From NCBI GenBank assembly GCA_024663395.1, contig JANFAH010000042.1, positions 124,001 through 188,000 on the forward strand: DNA of 64,000 nt. The letters are read 5' to 3'. The position numbers were made by a program, and so were the translations under genes. Origin of the DNA: Pisolithus tinctorius (Eukaryota > Basidiomycota > Agaricomycetes > Boletales > Pisolithaceae). A model generated the notes under the pieces. It saw nothing but the letters and a program-made list of their open reading frames with translations, had not been told where the DNA came from and ran no database searches. Shown here one piece after another: positions 35,001 to 45,021 of this stretch. Each line of letters starts with the position of its first letter. The stretch's first letter is position 1.

Positions 35001-35556
35001 GCAGACCTGACCCATACAGCACCATTCACCATGGTCCAAGAACTTCTTGGGACTGCTGGCTTTGGGTCAATTTTCCAAAGCCTGCAATATCTGAATCCCC
35101 TCAAGGCTCAAGAATTCTGGCAAGGGACACATGACAGCTGAGCTCAATCCATATGCAGTGCAGTCACTGCATTCTACATCAACCATAGCCTATTCAGAAT
35201 GGGCAAGGTTGGAGCAGCAGCATGCCCTAGACAAGATGGCTAGGCATGTGAGGAAGTTTGCAAAGAAGAAGCCATCTTGCATCCTCCCCCAACCTGATGA
35301 TGGATCCTGACAGTGAGGGCCAAGTACATCAATGGGTTTGTGTCTTTATTATGAATTTTAGTATACATGTATACTAAAATGATGGATTTTTTAGCACAAA
35401 GGCAGCAATTGCTGCCCCCCCCCCCAGTGCATCACATCATGCATTGAATGTGCATGATGAATCTTCTGCCCACAGTGGGCCATCTGGTTCAGGTAATAAA
35501 ATTTATTGACAATTTTAGTATACATGTATGCTAATGTGCATATCACACCCCAGATA
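32065..35556 (+). pseudogene. ParB/Srx-like domain gene, copy 1, with palindromic introns
   Basis: Multi-exon gene on the plus strand. After a short first exon (MSTNTAV) come VTKEVAATREMDEIDELL, then QPLQHLLVRKMMNNANTDGL (about 32420-32480), corresponding to the RPL...GLQ motif of ParB-like domains, and FLINGNHHVTLIQ (32632-32670), where ParB-type proteins usually have GNHR/GEHR. Later exons carry FLASPIQMEDWQTACPQIL (33320), WDLHQSVLDLLQ and WLYWDGMESQP (34560-34660), and KTMHLQEPTADLTH (34975). The last two blocks match the gene at 45022-50440. Seven introns contain one and the same palindrome. A foldback element inserted at 35557 removes the 3' end. In-frame stops (for example TGA near 32342) mark decay. 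The function is inferred only from the motif pair; other ParB/sulfiredoxin-fold proteins would look alike. Confidence 0.55.
32157..35553 (+). repeat. Seven introns sharing one palindrome (TAGTATACATGTATACTA)
   Basis: Introns at 32157-32278, 32829-32904, 33222-33281, 33870-33924, 34895-34949, 35336-35394 and 35493-35553. Each contains a 24-26 bp palindrome, half-site ATTTTAGTATACA plus its reverse complement: 32234-32256, 32850-32873, 33246-33265 (degenerate), 33888-33913 (perfect), 34916-34939, 35355-35380 (perfect), 35511-35535. Outside the palindrome the introns are A/T-rich and not alignable. Two shorter introns of the gene (about 34103-34131 and 34421-34455) lack it. Confidence 0.85.
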
Positions 35557-37341
35557 CAGTGACTCCAAAAACCCTTTCAATGTTTGCTTTTAAATGGAGT
35601 GTGTGAAGTGTAGTGCAAAAGGGGGTGGAATTTTGCTTTGCATCTCTAGGACCAAATTTAGTACTTTCTCTTGGCTACAGAATGGTACCTTTGTCATGTG
35701 ATTTGGCTAACAGGCAGTGGAGATATTGTTGATTTAAAACTGCAATACCATTGAAAGGGTTTTTTCACTTTTGAATTGAAAAGGGTATTTGGAAAACCAG
35801 AAGCTGAGATCTCAGGGGGGATGGGAAAATATGATTACATAATCAACCACATGATCTTCCAGATGATTTGTCAGCATGTAAACAATGACAAACATTGAAT
35901 TTGTACCATTAAACCTCCCTCTTTTACTACAACTCATGAAATCATCTCTCTGGCTCACATGGTCATTTTCTCAGGGAAATATTATCAAATACTGGTGCCC
36001 ACTACTGTACCACCAGTATAACATGTTCTCAGGACCATCAGTCCCTTAAAAAACAAAAACCTGCTGCCAGTCAATCCCTGCACTGTTTCCCCACCCATGC
36101 CTGATGTATTCTGGGACTAATCAATGCTTGAAGGCTTAAAATGTTATGGAGGTCAATCTGGCACTTCAGAACATGATGGACAAACAAATCCCCTCTTAAC
36201 CAATGCATTTCTGGCCAAAGGACACTGATATGTAGGTTAGGGCAAGACAAAATCCTCTTTACCCTTGGGTGTCATCAGAAGGATATGCTACTGAGCAGCC
36301 ATGGAGTAGAATCCTGTGCTTCCATCTGGCCCTGATTATTGCCTTTGGTCACATGTGACCAAATAACCATTCCCCAGTCATCCAAAGTTCAGATTAGAGC
36401 AAGATCTAGTGAACCCCTCTTAAGGTGCTTGGAGCACAAGGAGGTTTTGTCTTGCCCTGATCTCCCATACCAGCATCCCTTGGCCAGAAATGCATTGGTT
36501 AAGAGGGGATTGAGGTCAATCTGGCACTTCGGAACATGATGGACAAAACTATCCCCCTCTCAACCAATGCATTTCTGGCACAGGGACAGTGGTATGGAAG
36601 TCAGGGCAAGACAAAATCCTCTTTACCCCTGGGTGTCATCAGAAGGATATGCTACTGAACTACCATGGAGCAGAATCCTGTGCTTCCATCTGGCCCTGAA
36701 TATTGCCTTTGGTCACATATAACCAAATAATCTGTCCCCAGTCATCTACAGTTCAGATCAGAGCAACATCTAGTGAACCCTCTTATGGTGCTCAGAGCAC
36801 AAGGAGGTTTTGTCTCACCCCAACTTCCATTCCAGTGTTCCTGTGCCAGAAATGCATTGGTTGAGAGGGGGATAGTTTGTCCATCATGTTCTGAAGTGCC
36901 AGATTGACCTCCATAACATTTTAAGCCTTCCAAGCATTGATTAGTCCCAGAATACATCAGGCATGGGTGGGGAAACAGTGCAGGGATTGACTGGCAGCAG
37001 GTTTTTGTTTTTTTAAGGGACTGATGGTCCTGAGAACATGTTATACTGGTGGTACAGTAGTGGGCACCAGTATTTGATAATATTTCCCTGAGAAATGACC
37101 ATGTGAGCCAGAGAGATGATTTCATGAGTTGTAGTAAAAGAGGGAGGTTTAATGGTACAAATTCAATGTTTGTCATTGTTTACATGCTGACAAATCATCT
37201 GGAAGATCATGTGGTTGATTATGTAATCATATTTTCCCATCCCCCCTGAGATCTCAGCTTCTGGTTTTCCAAATACCCTTTTCAATTCAAAAGTGAAAAA
37301 ACCCTTTCAATGGTATTGCAGTTTTAAATTAACAATATCTA
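35557..37341. mobile_element. Giant foldback element FB2
   Basis: Left end CAGTGACTCCAAAAACCC at 35557 preceded by TA. A left arm (about 35730-36230) pairs with a right arm (about 36850-37341) over roughly 490 bp: AGATATTGTT, GGTATTTGGAAAACCAGAAG, TTGTCAGCATGTAAACAATG, GTATAACATG and GACCTCCATAACATTTTAAG all have their complements in order. The centre holds two direct copies of a unit of about 355 bp (from 36153 and 36507), each of which is again a hairpin (CCAATGCATTTCTGGC with its complement). The right end is truncated against FB3. Coding capacity is absent. The end sequence and TA suggest mobilisation by a Tc1/mariner transposase. Confidence 0.75.
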
Positions 37342-37955
37342 TGTTCTGAAGTGCCAGATTGACCTCCAAAACATTCTCAGCCTTCCAAGTACTGATTAGT
37401 CCCAGAACACATCAGGCATGGGGGGGGGAAACAGTCCAGGGAATGACTGACAGCAGGTTTTTTAAGGGACTGATGATTCTGAGAGCATGTTATACTGATG
37501 GCACTGTGGTGGCCACCAGTATTTGATAAGAATTCCTTGAGAAAATGACCATGTGAGCCAGAGAGATGATTTCATGAGTTGTGGTAAATGAGGGAGGGTT
37601 AATGGTACAAGTCCAATGTTTGTCATTGTTTACATGCTGACAAATCATCTGGAGGATCATGTGGTCTATTATGTAACCATATTTTCCCATCCTTCATGCC
37701 CTTAATCCCATCAAATGGTCACTTTTCACTATTTCACCGGTCAGGGACAAAAGTGTTGCAATGCACTTTTCAGAAAGAATAGGGTTGTATCTTGGCATGT
37801 ATTGCATTGTTTGGACTGAACCCTAGTTCTCTGGAAAGCTTAGAGTCACCCCTTTCCAATGGTATAGGTATCATGATTATCTGTGCAGAATAGCCCAAGC
37901 TACATCAGCAGAAAGTCACACCTCATAAACATTGCAATGCTGTTGTCCCTCACTG
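37342..37955. mobile_element. Foldback element FB3, right arm only
   Basis: Matches 23728-24328 of FB1 in order and orientation (CCAGATTGACCTCC, GAGAGCATGTTATACTGATGG, GGACAAAAGTGTTGCAATGCAC) and ends CCTCACTG at 37955 followed by TA. The left arm is missing. Confidence 0.7.
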
Positions 37956-38222
37956 TATACTCAATTTATTTATATGGGTTGGTTACACATCACATTAGAG
38001 CTTGTATGGAAACCATAGTTCAGTTGAGGTTCACACAGTTCTTGGATTGTTCTTGTTTGATGAGTGGTGGAGAGATCCGGGCAAATGACTCGGAGATTGA
38101 AATGTTGGTATCCCTCCCGATGGTAGGATGTCTCTCACTCCCTATCTTGCCTCTGCCGATACTCGACGCGAGCACATCTGGCGAGTACTGATCGAACTTT
38201 TTAATGTTCTTGGATCAACGTC

Positions 38223-39371
38223 ATGGAACTAGCGGCACCTGTGGGAGAAGTAGATGAGGGAGCCAAGCGTGCTGACTGGACGGCGGAGGAGACCACTGCG
38301 CTCATCAAGTACTTGCATGTACATCGCTCAGAACGTGCTGACGCTGGGAACTTTCGCCAAGTGACATATGTCAATGCTGCAGAGCACATTCGCCCCCTCC
38401 ATCGGACTGGTAAGATCAAGGATTACAAGAATGTGTCAATTAAATGGGGATCGGTACATCCTTCTCTACTCTAAGTCTGCTATATTGACGTTCAGCAGAT
38501 GTAGATCAAACAAATATACAATGCAATTATGACTTATCGCAGAGGATCAGGAGAACATTGGGACAATGAAAACGGTGCGAACATCTGTGGAGCGGCTGAC
38601 GCGAAAAATGGGGCAAGTTTGTTGCCATCAAGGTATGTATTTGGTACAAATAGATACTAATATGTTACTGAGACGTTCAGAGAAATACAATTATGAGGCC
38701 CTTCCGTAACAGGGGCTGGGAGTACCTCCACTTCATGGAGGATATTTTTCCACAGGGTGGCGCAAACTGGCGCTCATGTTTTCCATGCCAGGATGTCAAA
38801 CCCCACCCCTACCATGACTACTGGCAGTACCGCTTCCATTCCTTCCATCCCCCCCACTGCTGCCACATCAGCCGAAATTCCTGACCCTGCTACCACATCC
38901 ACTTCGGCTGGAAAGCACTCGTTTGTGGTGATGTCCACTGATATCACAGCAACAGAATCCCCCTCTGGGCCCTCCCTTCTATTCTCAACAAACCAGCCTC
39001 CCCAGTCAACTCCGGTCTCATCCGTTCACAACAGTAAGCGCAGCCGGACGTCTGCACACTCTTCCAGCAAGGCGAAGCCTCAAGCCACCAATGCTCACAC
39101 CATTGTGGTCGTATCAGTCAACAATACAATCCAGCACCTGGGGGACCAGCTGTCAATGACGTTCATGGATCTGCTGATCATGGTTCAGACAGCCACTCAG
39201 ATGTTGTACAAAGATGCCGAGATCCTTCCCCATCACCGCGTGTTCATGACATGTCAGTTCTCCGGCATATCTAACGCTGCAGCTGTCTTTATTTCTTTGC
39301 CTGATGAACAAGCCCTGGCATGCATATGTAGTAGATATGTACAACTCTGCCCAAGAAGGAATGGGCTGTAG
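38223..39371 (+). pseudogene. Harbinger Myb/SANT-like DNA-binding protein, one frameshift
   Basis: Partner protein that in Harbinger elements binds the ends and helps bring the transposase to DNA and nucleus. First exon from 38223: ADWTAEETTALIKYLHVHR and NAAEHIRPLHRTGKIKDYKN, a Myb/SANT-like (Myb_DNA-bind_3 type) domain. Further exons at about 38543-38630 and from 38686 (FRNRGWEYLHFMEDIFPQGG). One extra base in an A run near 38764-38767 shifts the frame; the protein then continues GAHVFHARMSNPTPT, a Ser/Thr/Pro-rich linker with a basic patch (NSKRSRTSAHSSSKAK), and a helical C-terminus (MTFMDLLIMVQTATQM, DEQALACICSRY) to the stop at 39371. Introns show normal GT-AG ends. Confidence 0.8.
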
Positions 39372-39849
39372 CACATAGAATCCCCCCCCCCATCATCATC
39401 ATGTAGCTTCATATCTTGTGTCTAGTTAGTGCTGCATGTATATTCGCTCCAGAATGCATACATTTGCTCCTCCGAACACGTCATAAATCGATTCAATGCA
39501 AGTACGACATGCAGTAACTACGCTAAATAAAAACTGCCACTTCATCTTCGAAGAAATCTGATTCTACATCTGATTCCACATCCATGTCACCCCTCTGCGC
39601 TCGCTCTCCTAAGACAAACTGATAGTGTTCCACATTTCCGTCGCAATGTTGTCCCACATCCTGTGCACGAATAAGTCTTCTTCTACACCTGTCGCACATC
39701 CCATAGCTTGGAGATGAACAGGAGCGCCTTCACCTTCGTCATCTTCATCAGCCGTGAGGTCGCCTGTGCCCTCCCCATTCTGATCGTGCGTATAGGTGAA
39801 ATTGTGCAGTGCACAGAGGGCCGCAGGAATTCGTGCCTGTACGTCGATG

Positions 39850-40963
39850 TCATATTCTGGTTGCCAGGAGCAGTATTCGAAACTGGCGCTTCAAAACACT
39901 GAAAATACGTTCTATCACATTCCGTGCAGATGTGTGCCGCAAGTTAAAGAGTTCCTCTTTATTCGTCGGTCTGATGGGAACTAAGAAAATGGAAAAAGGA
40001 ATGAAAAAAGGAAAATGTACCGGGTGTTGGCACGGCCCCATTCTGCAAGATGATACCGAACACCTTGGTAGGGGACGAGCAGCTCTCGACGTGAGGGGTA
40101 GCCAGCATCAGCAAGAAGGTATTTTCCGGTGGGGATGTGGAGATTGGCAGATGTTGCATCACCATATACACGAGCATCCATCGCAGACTCTTCCCACCCT
40201 GTCAATGTAAAGATGAACCTCAGACCAAAGTCACAGATAAAAAGCCCATTCTGTGAGAGGAATCCTTTGCGATTGCGATAGTTTGAACGTATGATTGCAG
40301 GGGGGGATACAGGAATGTGGCAGCCGTTGATTGCGCCGATCGCATCCCAAAAGTATGGCCAAAACTTGGGGTTGTGGCGTATTTTGGATGGACAGCTTCA
40401 CCAGTTGGAAACTGTACATAGATGGAATAGAATGGTGGGTCTGAAAATATAAAGAGCAATTTCTTGAAGTATCTGTACACAAATATGTGAATTGTCGCAT
40501 GGATTTTGTATTGAACTCACTGAGATATTGTATCGTTTGATCGCTGAAATCGTTCACCAATGTGCCTGATTGTCAGGCCAGTTACACATGTATACAGGAA
40601 AATTGCGAGCTGTTCCTCCAGGGTAACAAACTTTGAGTTTTTATGGCCAATACCTCGAAGCTCCTCGACGAGCTCAACAAAAACCTCCTTGCTCATACCA
40701 AACTCACAGCGGATACGATCAGGATGACCGGTCAAGACTTCCTGGACCCACATTTCTCTGGAGAGTCTGGAGGTGTGGTATGGTATCGGGTCTCTGTGCA
40801 TGCTGGAACCAATCAGCTCAGCCAACAAGGCCAGAAGTGTCTGGAGAAGGACGAAGATTTGCTGCAGCAGGGCACAGCATACGTTCAGATGATCAGGTGG
40901 CATGTTCAATCCCCAACATGCTGCCGGGCCTTGTGCCGAACTTGTGCACCACTTGTCAAACAA
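39850..40963 (-). pseudogene. Harbinger DDE transposase with catalytic Asp replaced by Asn
   Basis: DDE_Tnp_4-type nuclease. N-terminal part 40517-40963: FGMSKEVFVELVEELR, EEQLAIFLYTCVTGL, HIGERFQRSNDTIS. After an intron the frame continues YFKKLLFIFSDPPF, shifts by one base in an A run near 40392, and reads FWPYFWDAIGAINGCHIPV, GLRFIFTLTGWEESAMDARV, YLLADAGYP (second Asp), then an intron (GTACATTTTCC to TTCTTAG) and NVIERIFSVLKRQF (Glu). The first catalytic residue, normally Asp in a GAIDG-type motif, is Asn: the codon pair reads ATCAAC, which is what a CG-to-CA change in ATCGAC gives. The protein would be inactive even without the frameshift. Confidence 0.85.
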
Positions 40964-41011
40964 GGGAACTGTGGAACTTCAACTGAACTACGGTTTCCGT
41001 ACAAGCTCTTA

Positions 41012-41440
41012 GGTGGTTGCACTTGCTGACTAATGGTTGCACTCCCTCTGATAGCACAAGATACATGTATCATAAGAGCAATGGAGGTTGCACTTGCTGA
41101 CTAAGGGTTGTGCTCTCCCCATTTTATGGTTGCACTTGCTGACTAAAGGTTGTGCTCTCTCCTGTAGTGCAAGATACATGTATCATAAGAGCAATGGAGG
41201 TTGCACTTGCTGACTAAGGGTTGTGCTCTCCCCATTTGGTGGTTGTGCTCACTGACTAAAGGTTGTGCTCTCTCCTGTAGTGCAAGATACATGTATCATA
41301 AGAGCAATGGAGGTTTCACTTGCTGACTAAAGGTTGTGCTCTCCCCATTTGGTGGTTGCACTCTCCCCATTTGGAGGTTGCACTCACTGACCAAAGGTTG
41401 TGCTCTCCCCATCTGGCGGTTGTGCTCTGGTAGGAGGGGC
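41012..41440 (+). repeat. Tandem repeat, unit 113 bp, about 3.5 copies
   Basis: GATACATGTATCATAAGAGC starts at 41060, 41173 and 41286, exactly 113 bp apart. Each unit continues with GGTTGCACTTGCTGACTAA and GGTTGTGCTCTC(T)CC blocks, which are themselves duplicated inside the unit. It begins right at the Harbinger target duplication. Confidence 0.85.
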
Positions 41441-42055
41441 ATCCTTCTTGGATCAGAAGGATAGGCAGATCAGTGAATTGATGATCAAAAGGTGGGGAAG
41501 AAGAGAAAGCTGGGGTTATAGTGGGAACAAACAGGTGAACTCTTTGAAGGACAGTTGCCTGATAGGAGGATTGGGTCTTCACTTGGAAAGGGAGGCTGGG
41601 GGCATTGAGTGAGATCAATTTCTGGCAGCCACTCTTCATAGGGAGGAGATACCCACTTAACCTTTGACAACATGTACTGTCTAGTCAACTTTGTCCTTCA
41701 GCACAGATGCATCAATTAAAATGCAATCTGGCTAGCAAGGGAGTGTGTTCAAGGAAGGGATAGGATCCTTGGTCAGTTTCAATTGGCAAAATTTTGTGGG
41801 ATTGGATGATGACAATGTATTAGTGAACAGCATCTTGCACTCATCAGTGATGGTAGATCATATGTATGCTGCTGCATTACATGGGACATTGAGGAGGAAT
41901 GGATGGTATGCTGCATGATGGCATCTTCAACACTGCATAACTGAGCAAGTGTCCAGTAAGCATGGGATTTGGATGATGGCATGCTTGTGGCCCATTCAAA
42001 TGTATGGAATGTGAGGAGTAGCTGACCATGGAATGCATTGCAAGTGACATTGGAT
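41441..42055. other. No clear gene; decayed
   Basis: Minus-strand frames here lie downstream of the Helitron-like fragment but give no recognisable domain. Confidence 0.3.
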
Positions 42056-42370
42056 TCAACTTTGGAAATATGCATCCAAGGCTGAAGGAGAGCAACAGGC
42101 ATATTTGCCACACTTAGGATTGCACATGCCACTATCCTGTAGGATGTTGCTGCATGTATTGTGCACTGCCCTTGTGAGAGGAGGGAAGGATGACCATGTA
42201 ACCAACATCTGCCATGTCTGCATGATGATCATTTGCCAATCTATCCTGAAGCCCCCCATACAACTCAACTCTAAGTTTTTTCTGGTTGTTGGCAGCCCAA
42301 GTGAGGTTGGACTGGACATTGTCAAGTACAGGAGGGTATGCAGGGTCCCTCTCTGCTGTCATCTCCTATG
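42056..42370 (-). pseudogene. Helitron-like N-terminal fragment
   Basis: On the minus strand the frame 42132-42362 gives NQKKLRVELYGGLQDRLAND and VGYMVILPSSHKGSAQYMQQ. The LYGGLQD and ILPSS-GS-YM motifs with this spacing are those of the Helitron_like_N region ahead of the Rep domain in rolling-circle transposons. The Rep two-His motif and helicase are absent and the frame ends directly after. I cannot find Helitron termini (5' TC, 3' hairpin-CTRR) with confidence. Confidence 0.5.
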
Positions 42371-42579
42371 CTGCTGACAGCAATTCTCATGATCATGCTC
42401 AAAGTTTGCCTGTAGTGCAGCTGCATAGTCAATGCAGGGTAGTGTGTCAGCAACAGGAAATTGCTGGGGATGGGGTTGTGGATTATGTCCAAAGTATTTT
42501 ACATCCATCCTTGGTTGTGGGGGGGGGGACACATGGCATAGGTGTCACATGCACTGAGCTTCATGGTGCCCAATAAGGT

Positions 42580-43290
42580 GTTGTGGTATACCAGGATATT
42601 GGGCAACTGGGACAGGTGCATGATTCTGATTTCATATTATTTTCATTGGTTAGCTTTGGTATGAAACTGGAGATGTAGACATGTACACACCAAAAATCCA
42701 GCAGGCAGATTTATTTCTGCAAAATCTGGTTGAGGTGGGTGGATCTGGTACAACATGCTGAGGATGATGATGATTGCATCTACTTGGGGATGTCATCTGA
42801 AGCCAATTGAGTTGGTCTTGCTCATGCTCTGCAGCACACTCCCTTTCTGGAGTATGGGAATCATTCCTAACCAAAGCCTTTAATTAGCCACATAGCTGAC
42901 AGTGTACTGTACACACTCACTGTCTTGCCATATTGTCCATTTGGGCAGCTTTTTATAAAAAATATGATAGGAATAGCAATTGTATGATGCAACCTTTGGA
43001 CAATGTGCACATGCATCCCAATCAGACCAACATAAATCACAGTCTCCTCTCATGTATCACTCACTCAAGTAAGCTGATGACAGGGCTGCAGGGGAAGGAT
43101 TCACACTCAAATTATGTAGTGCAGCAGCCTGTATCTCAGTTGTGTATTGTGTATCAGTTGTCTCAAGTTTGCCTTCCCCCACAGTAGGAAAAGGCCTTTG
43201 TTTGGTCAACTTTGCCCCCTTGTGCAAGAGGTGTGAGTTTTACTGTCCACAATTGTGCATTCTGGGGCATTTTGGGGACTTATAACTGTG
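42580..43290. other. No recognisable gene
   Basis: No domain or repeat structure stands out in either strand. Confidence 0.3.
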
Positions 43291-43490
43291 CCCCACTACC
43301 AGAATCCTACCAAAGTACTACACTTTTGGTAGGGTCTTGATAGTCAAAAAAGCAGACTCTACACTACACTTATTAGTCAGCTAACTACACAACACAATGC
43401 TACCTTTTGGTAGTCACTTGATAGTCTAGTAGTAGTCAAAAAAGCGGACATAGTACTACACTTTCATTAGTCAAGCAAAGATGAGATCTG
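43290..43490 (-). repeat. Repeats like those beside the Harbinger-like remnant
   Basis: GTAGTACTACACTTT-, TAGTCAAAAAAGC(A/G)GAC- and CTTGATAGTC-type words are the reverse complements of the GTGTAGTGTAGTGTCTGC and TTTTTTGACTACC words at 6050-6130. Probably a decayed, separate copy of the same subterminal repeat. Confidence 0.45.
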
Positions 43491-43516
43491 ACAGCCAAGA
43501 CAAAATTACTACATTG

Positions 43517-44333
43517 TGTCAAAGTCACACAACACCCTGGACTTCCTCTTAGGGTAGAGTAGGAGCAGGTTGGGCTGTGGAGTACAGAGGTCAAAGTCTG
43601 AAGCAATTCTGACCACTGGGTGGCAAGATATGCAATGAACAAGGAGCAGAGGAGTATGGAGGGAAGTTTTGGAGACAAAGGTCAGAGTCAGAGGTTGGAG
43701 TTTGGATGGGAGGGTGTCAGGTTCAGCTAGTGCACTGCCCCCTTGCACAAGCTCAGCCCTCATATTTCAGAGGCAGAGCAGACTCAGAGGAGTGGAGAAA
43801 AAACTCTAGAAGGAACCCAGAGGGAGTCAGAAGTGGGGACTTTATTGTTGATATTTGTACTGATTACATCAGAGTACTACATGGCCTTATATACAATGTG
43901 GGTCAAGGGTGGGGCAGTGTAGAATGCAAACCAATAAGCATATAAGAGGTTAGCAGTACCTCTGACATAAGGGACAGAGGACAGGGATGACAGGGACCTT
44001 AACTGAGATGAGGGAACTACTACAAGGAGGGAGAGAGGGTAAATACTGAAGGAGTGGAAGAATGGAGAAAAACTGACACAGGGTAGATCCCTATCTGGAA
44101 TGCAGGGTTGCAAGTCTGACATTTTGCTGAGCTGACCAAGGCCTCAGAGGAGGCACAGGTGAGTGGAAGTGGTTGGAATGTGGACAGGGGACCTCAGAGA
44201 GGTGTGGAGATGGTGTCAGGAGGGTTGGAGGAGTGTGGGAACATGTTGGAAGAGGGCAGAGAAGTGGGGGAACATGTCAGAAGAGGGCAGAGTAGGTGTT
44301 AGGGGCTTATGCCAATGTCATGGTCATGACACA
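43517..44333 (-). mobile_element. Solo LTR, family C (817 bp)
   Basis: Plus-strand ends TGTCAAAGTCACACAAC (43517) and GTCATGGTCATGACA (44333); the perfect 5 bp duplication CATTG lies at 43512-43516 and 44334-44338. Read in the direction shared with families A and D (starting TGTCATGACC) it is on the minus strand. A TATA-like TTATATAC is near 43898. Confidence 0.93.
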
Positions 44334-44444
44334 TTGCCACATTGCCACATGGTTTTTGTTGTACAAAAGTGGAAGTTTTATATTACTTAGTGGAATACAT
44401 GGAAATATGCAAAACACTTGAAATACACAAAATACTCAAAATAC

Positions 44445-44990
44445 TCATTGACTATCAGTGATCTTTTTCATGTTCTCCCTTGAATATATGATGATCAATT
44501 CAACTGTCACAACTTCAAATCTGCTTACATATGCATTTGCCTCATTCCAATATAATTTGGAATTACCAATGGTTCTGATCTCCATACACAATGACAAGAT
44601 CTGTACTACTCTATTCACTTGCAGGCTTGGCACATCATCACAAGCAAAATAATTATACCACACTCTCCTTTGATTCCATATATATCATAAGATCATATTA
44701 ATTCCATTTAATTCCATGTCTACATGCATCCCATGTCAGTGAGAGGGATCATTACATAGCACTCCTTTTCCATTGATGTACATATCAATGCATGGTAGGG
44801 GGGCCTCACCAGTTACAGTAGCATTGATGTCAATCTGTACAGGACTCATGATGTTCAACACAGAGGACAAACAAGTCATAACAATACCATGGCCTGTCAT
44901 CACAAGGTACATAACATGTATGGTCACAGAGCTTTTGTGTATACCTACAGGAGAATCTGTACCAGACCCTGGATTAGAGTTGGTATTGGG
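44445..44990 (-). pseudogene. Two exon-like frames of unknown protein
   Basis: Minus-strand frames 44736-44927 (VTIHVMYLV-type start, SPVQIDINATVTGEAPLPC, DMYINGKGVLCNDPS) and 44445-44663 (YNYFACDDVPSLQVNRVV, IRTIGNSKLYWNEANAY) read like consecutive exons with a 70 bp intron-like gap. They could be the 3' part of the ParB-like gene at 45022-50440, or a separate gene. I do not recognise the sequence. Confidence 0.35.
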
Positions 44991-45021
44991 TATTTGAACT
45001 GTGCCAAGACCTCCATGTCAG

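Larger units (their letters stand above)
37998..41008. mobile_element. Complete PIF/Harbinger DNA transposon, 3.0 kb
   Basis: Left end GAGCTTGTATGGAAACCATA at 37998, right end TACGGTTTCCGTACAAGCTC at 41008. The terminal inverted repeats are about 50 bp, continuing with AGTTCAGTTGA. The 3 bp duplication TTA lies at 37995-37997 and 41009-41011, the TWA-type target of this superfamily. It carries two convergent genes, a Myb/SANT-like gene (plus) and a DDE transposase (minus), the classic Harbinger pair. CG content is far higher than in the surroundings, so it is recent, but both genes are already damaged. Confidence 0.95.

Noticed and set aside
41012..41440. Regular repeats that might suggest a CRISPR array
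   Set aside because: Units are 113 bp and similar over their full length, with no unique spacers, in a eukaryotic context; this is a minisatellite.
42056..42370. A complete Helitron
   Set aside because: Only the N-terminal motifs are seen; no Rep two-His motif, helicase or terminal hairpin could be found.
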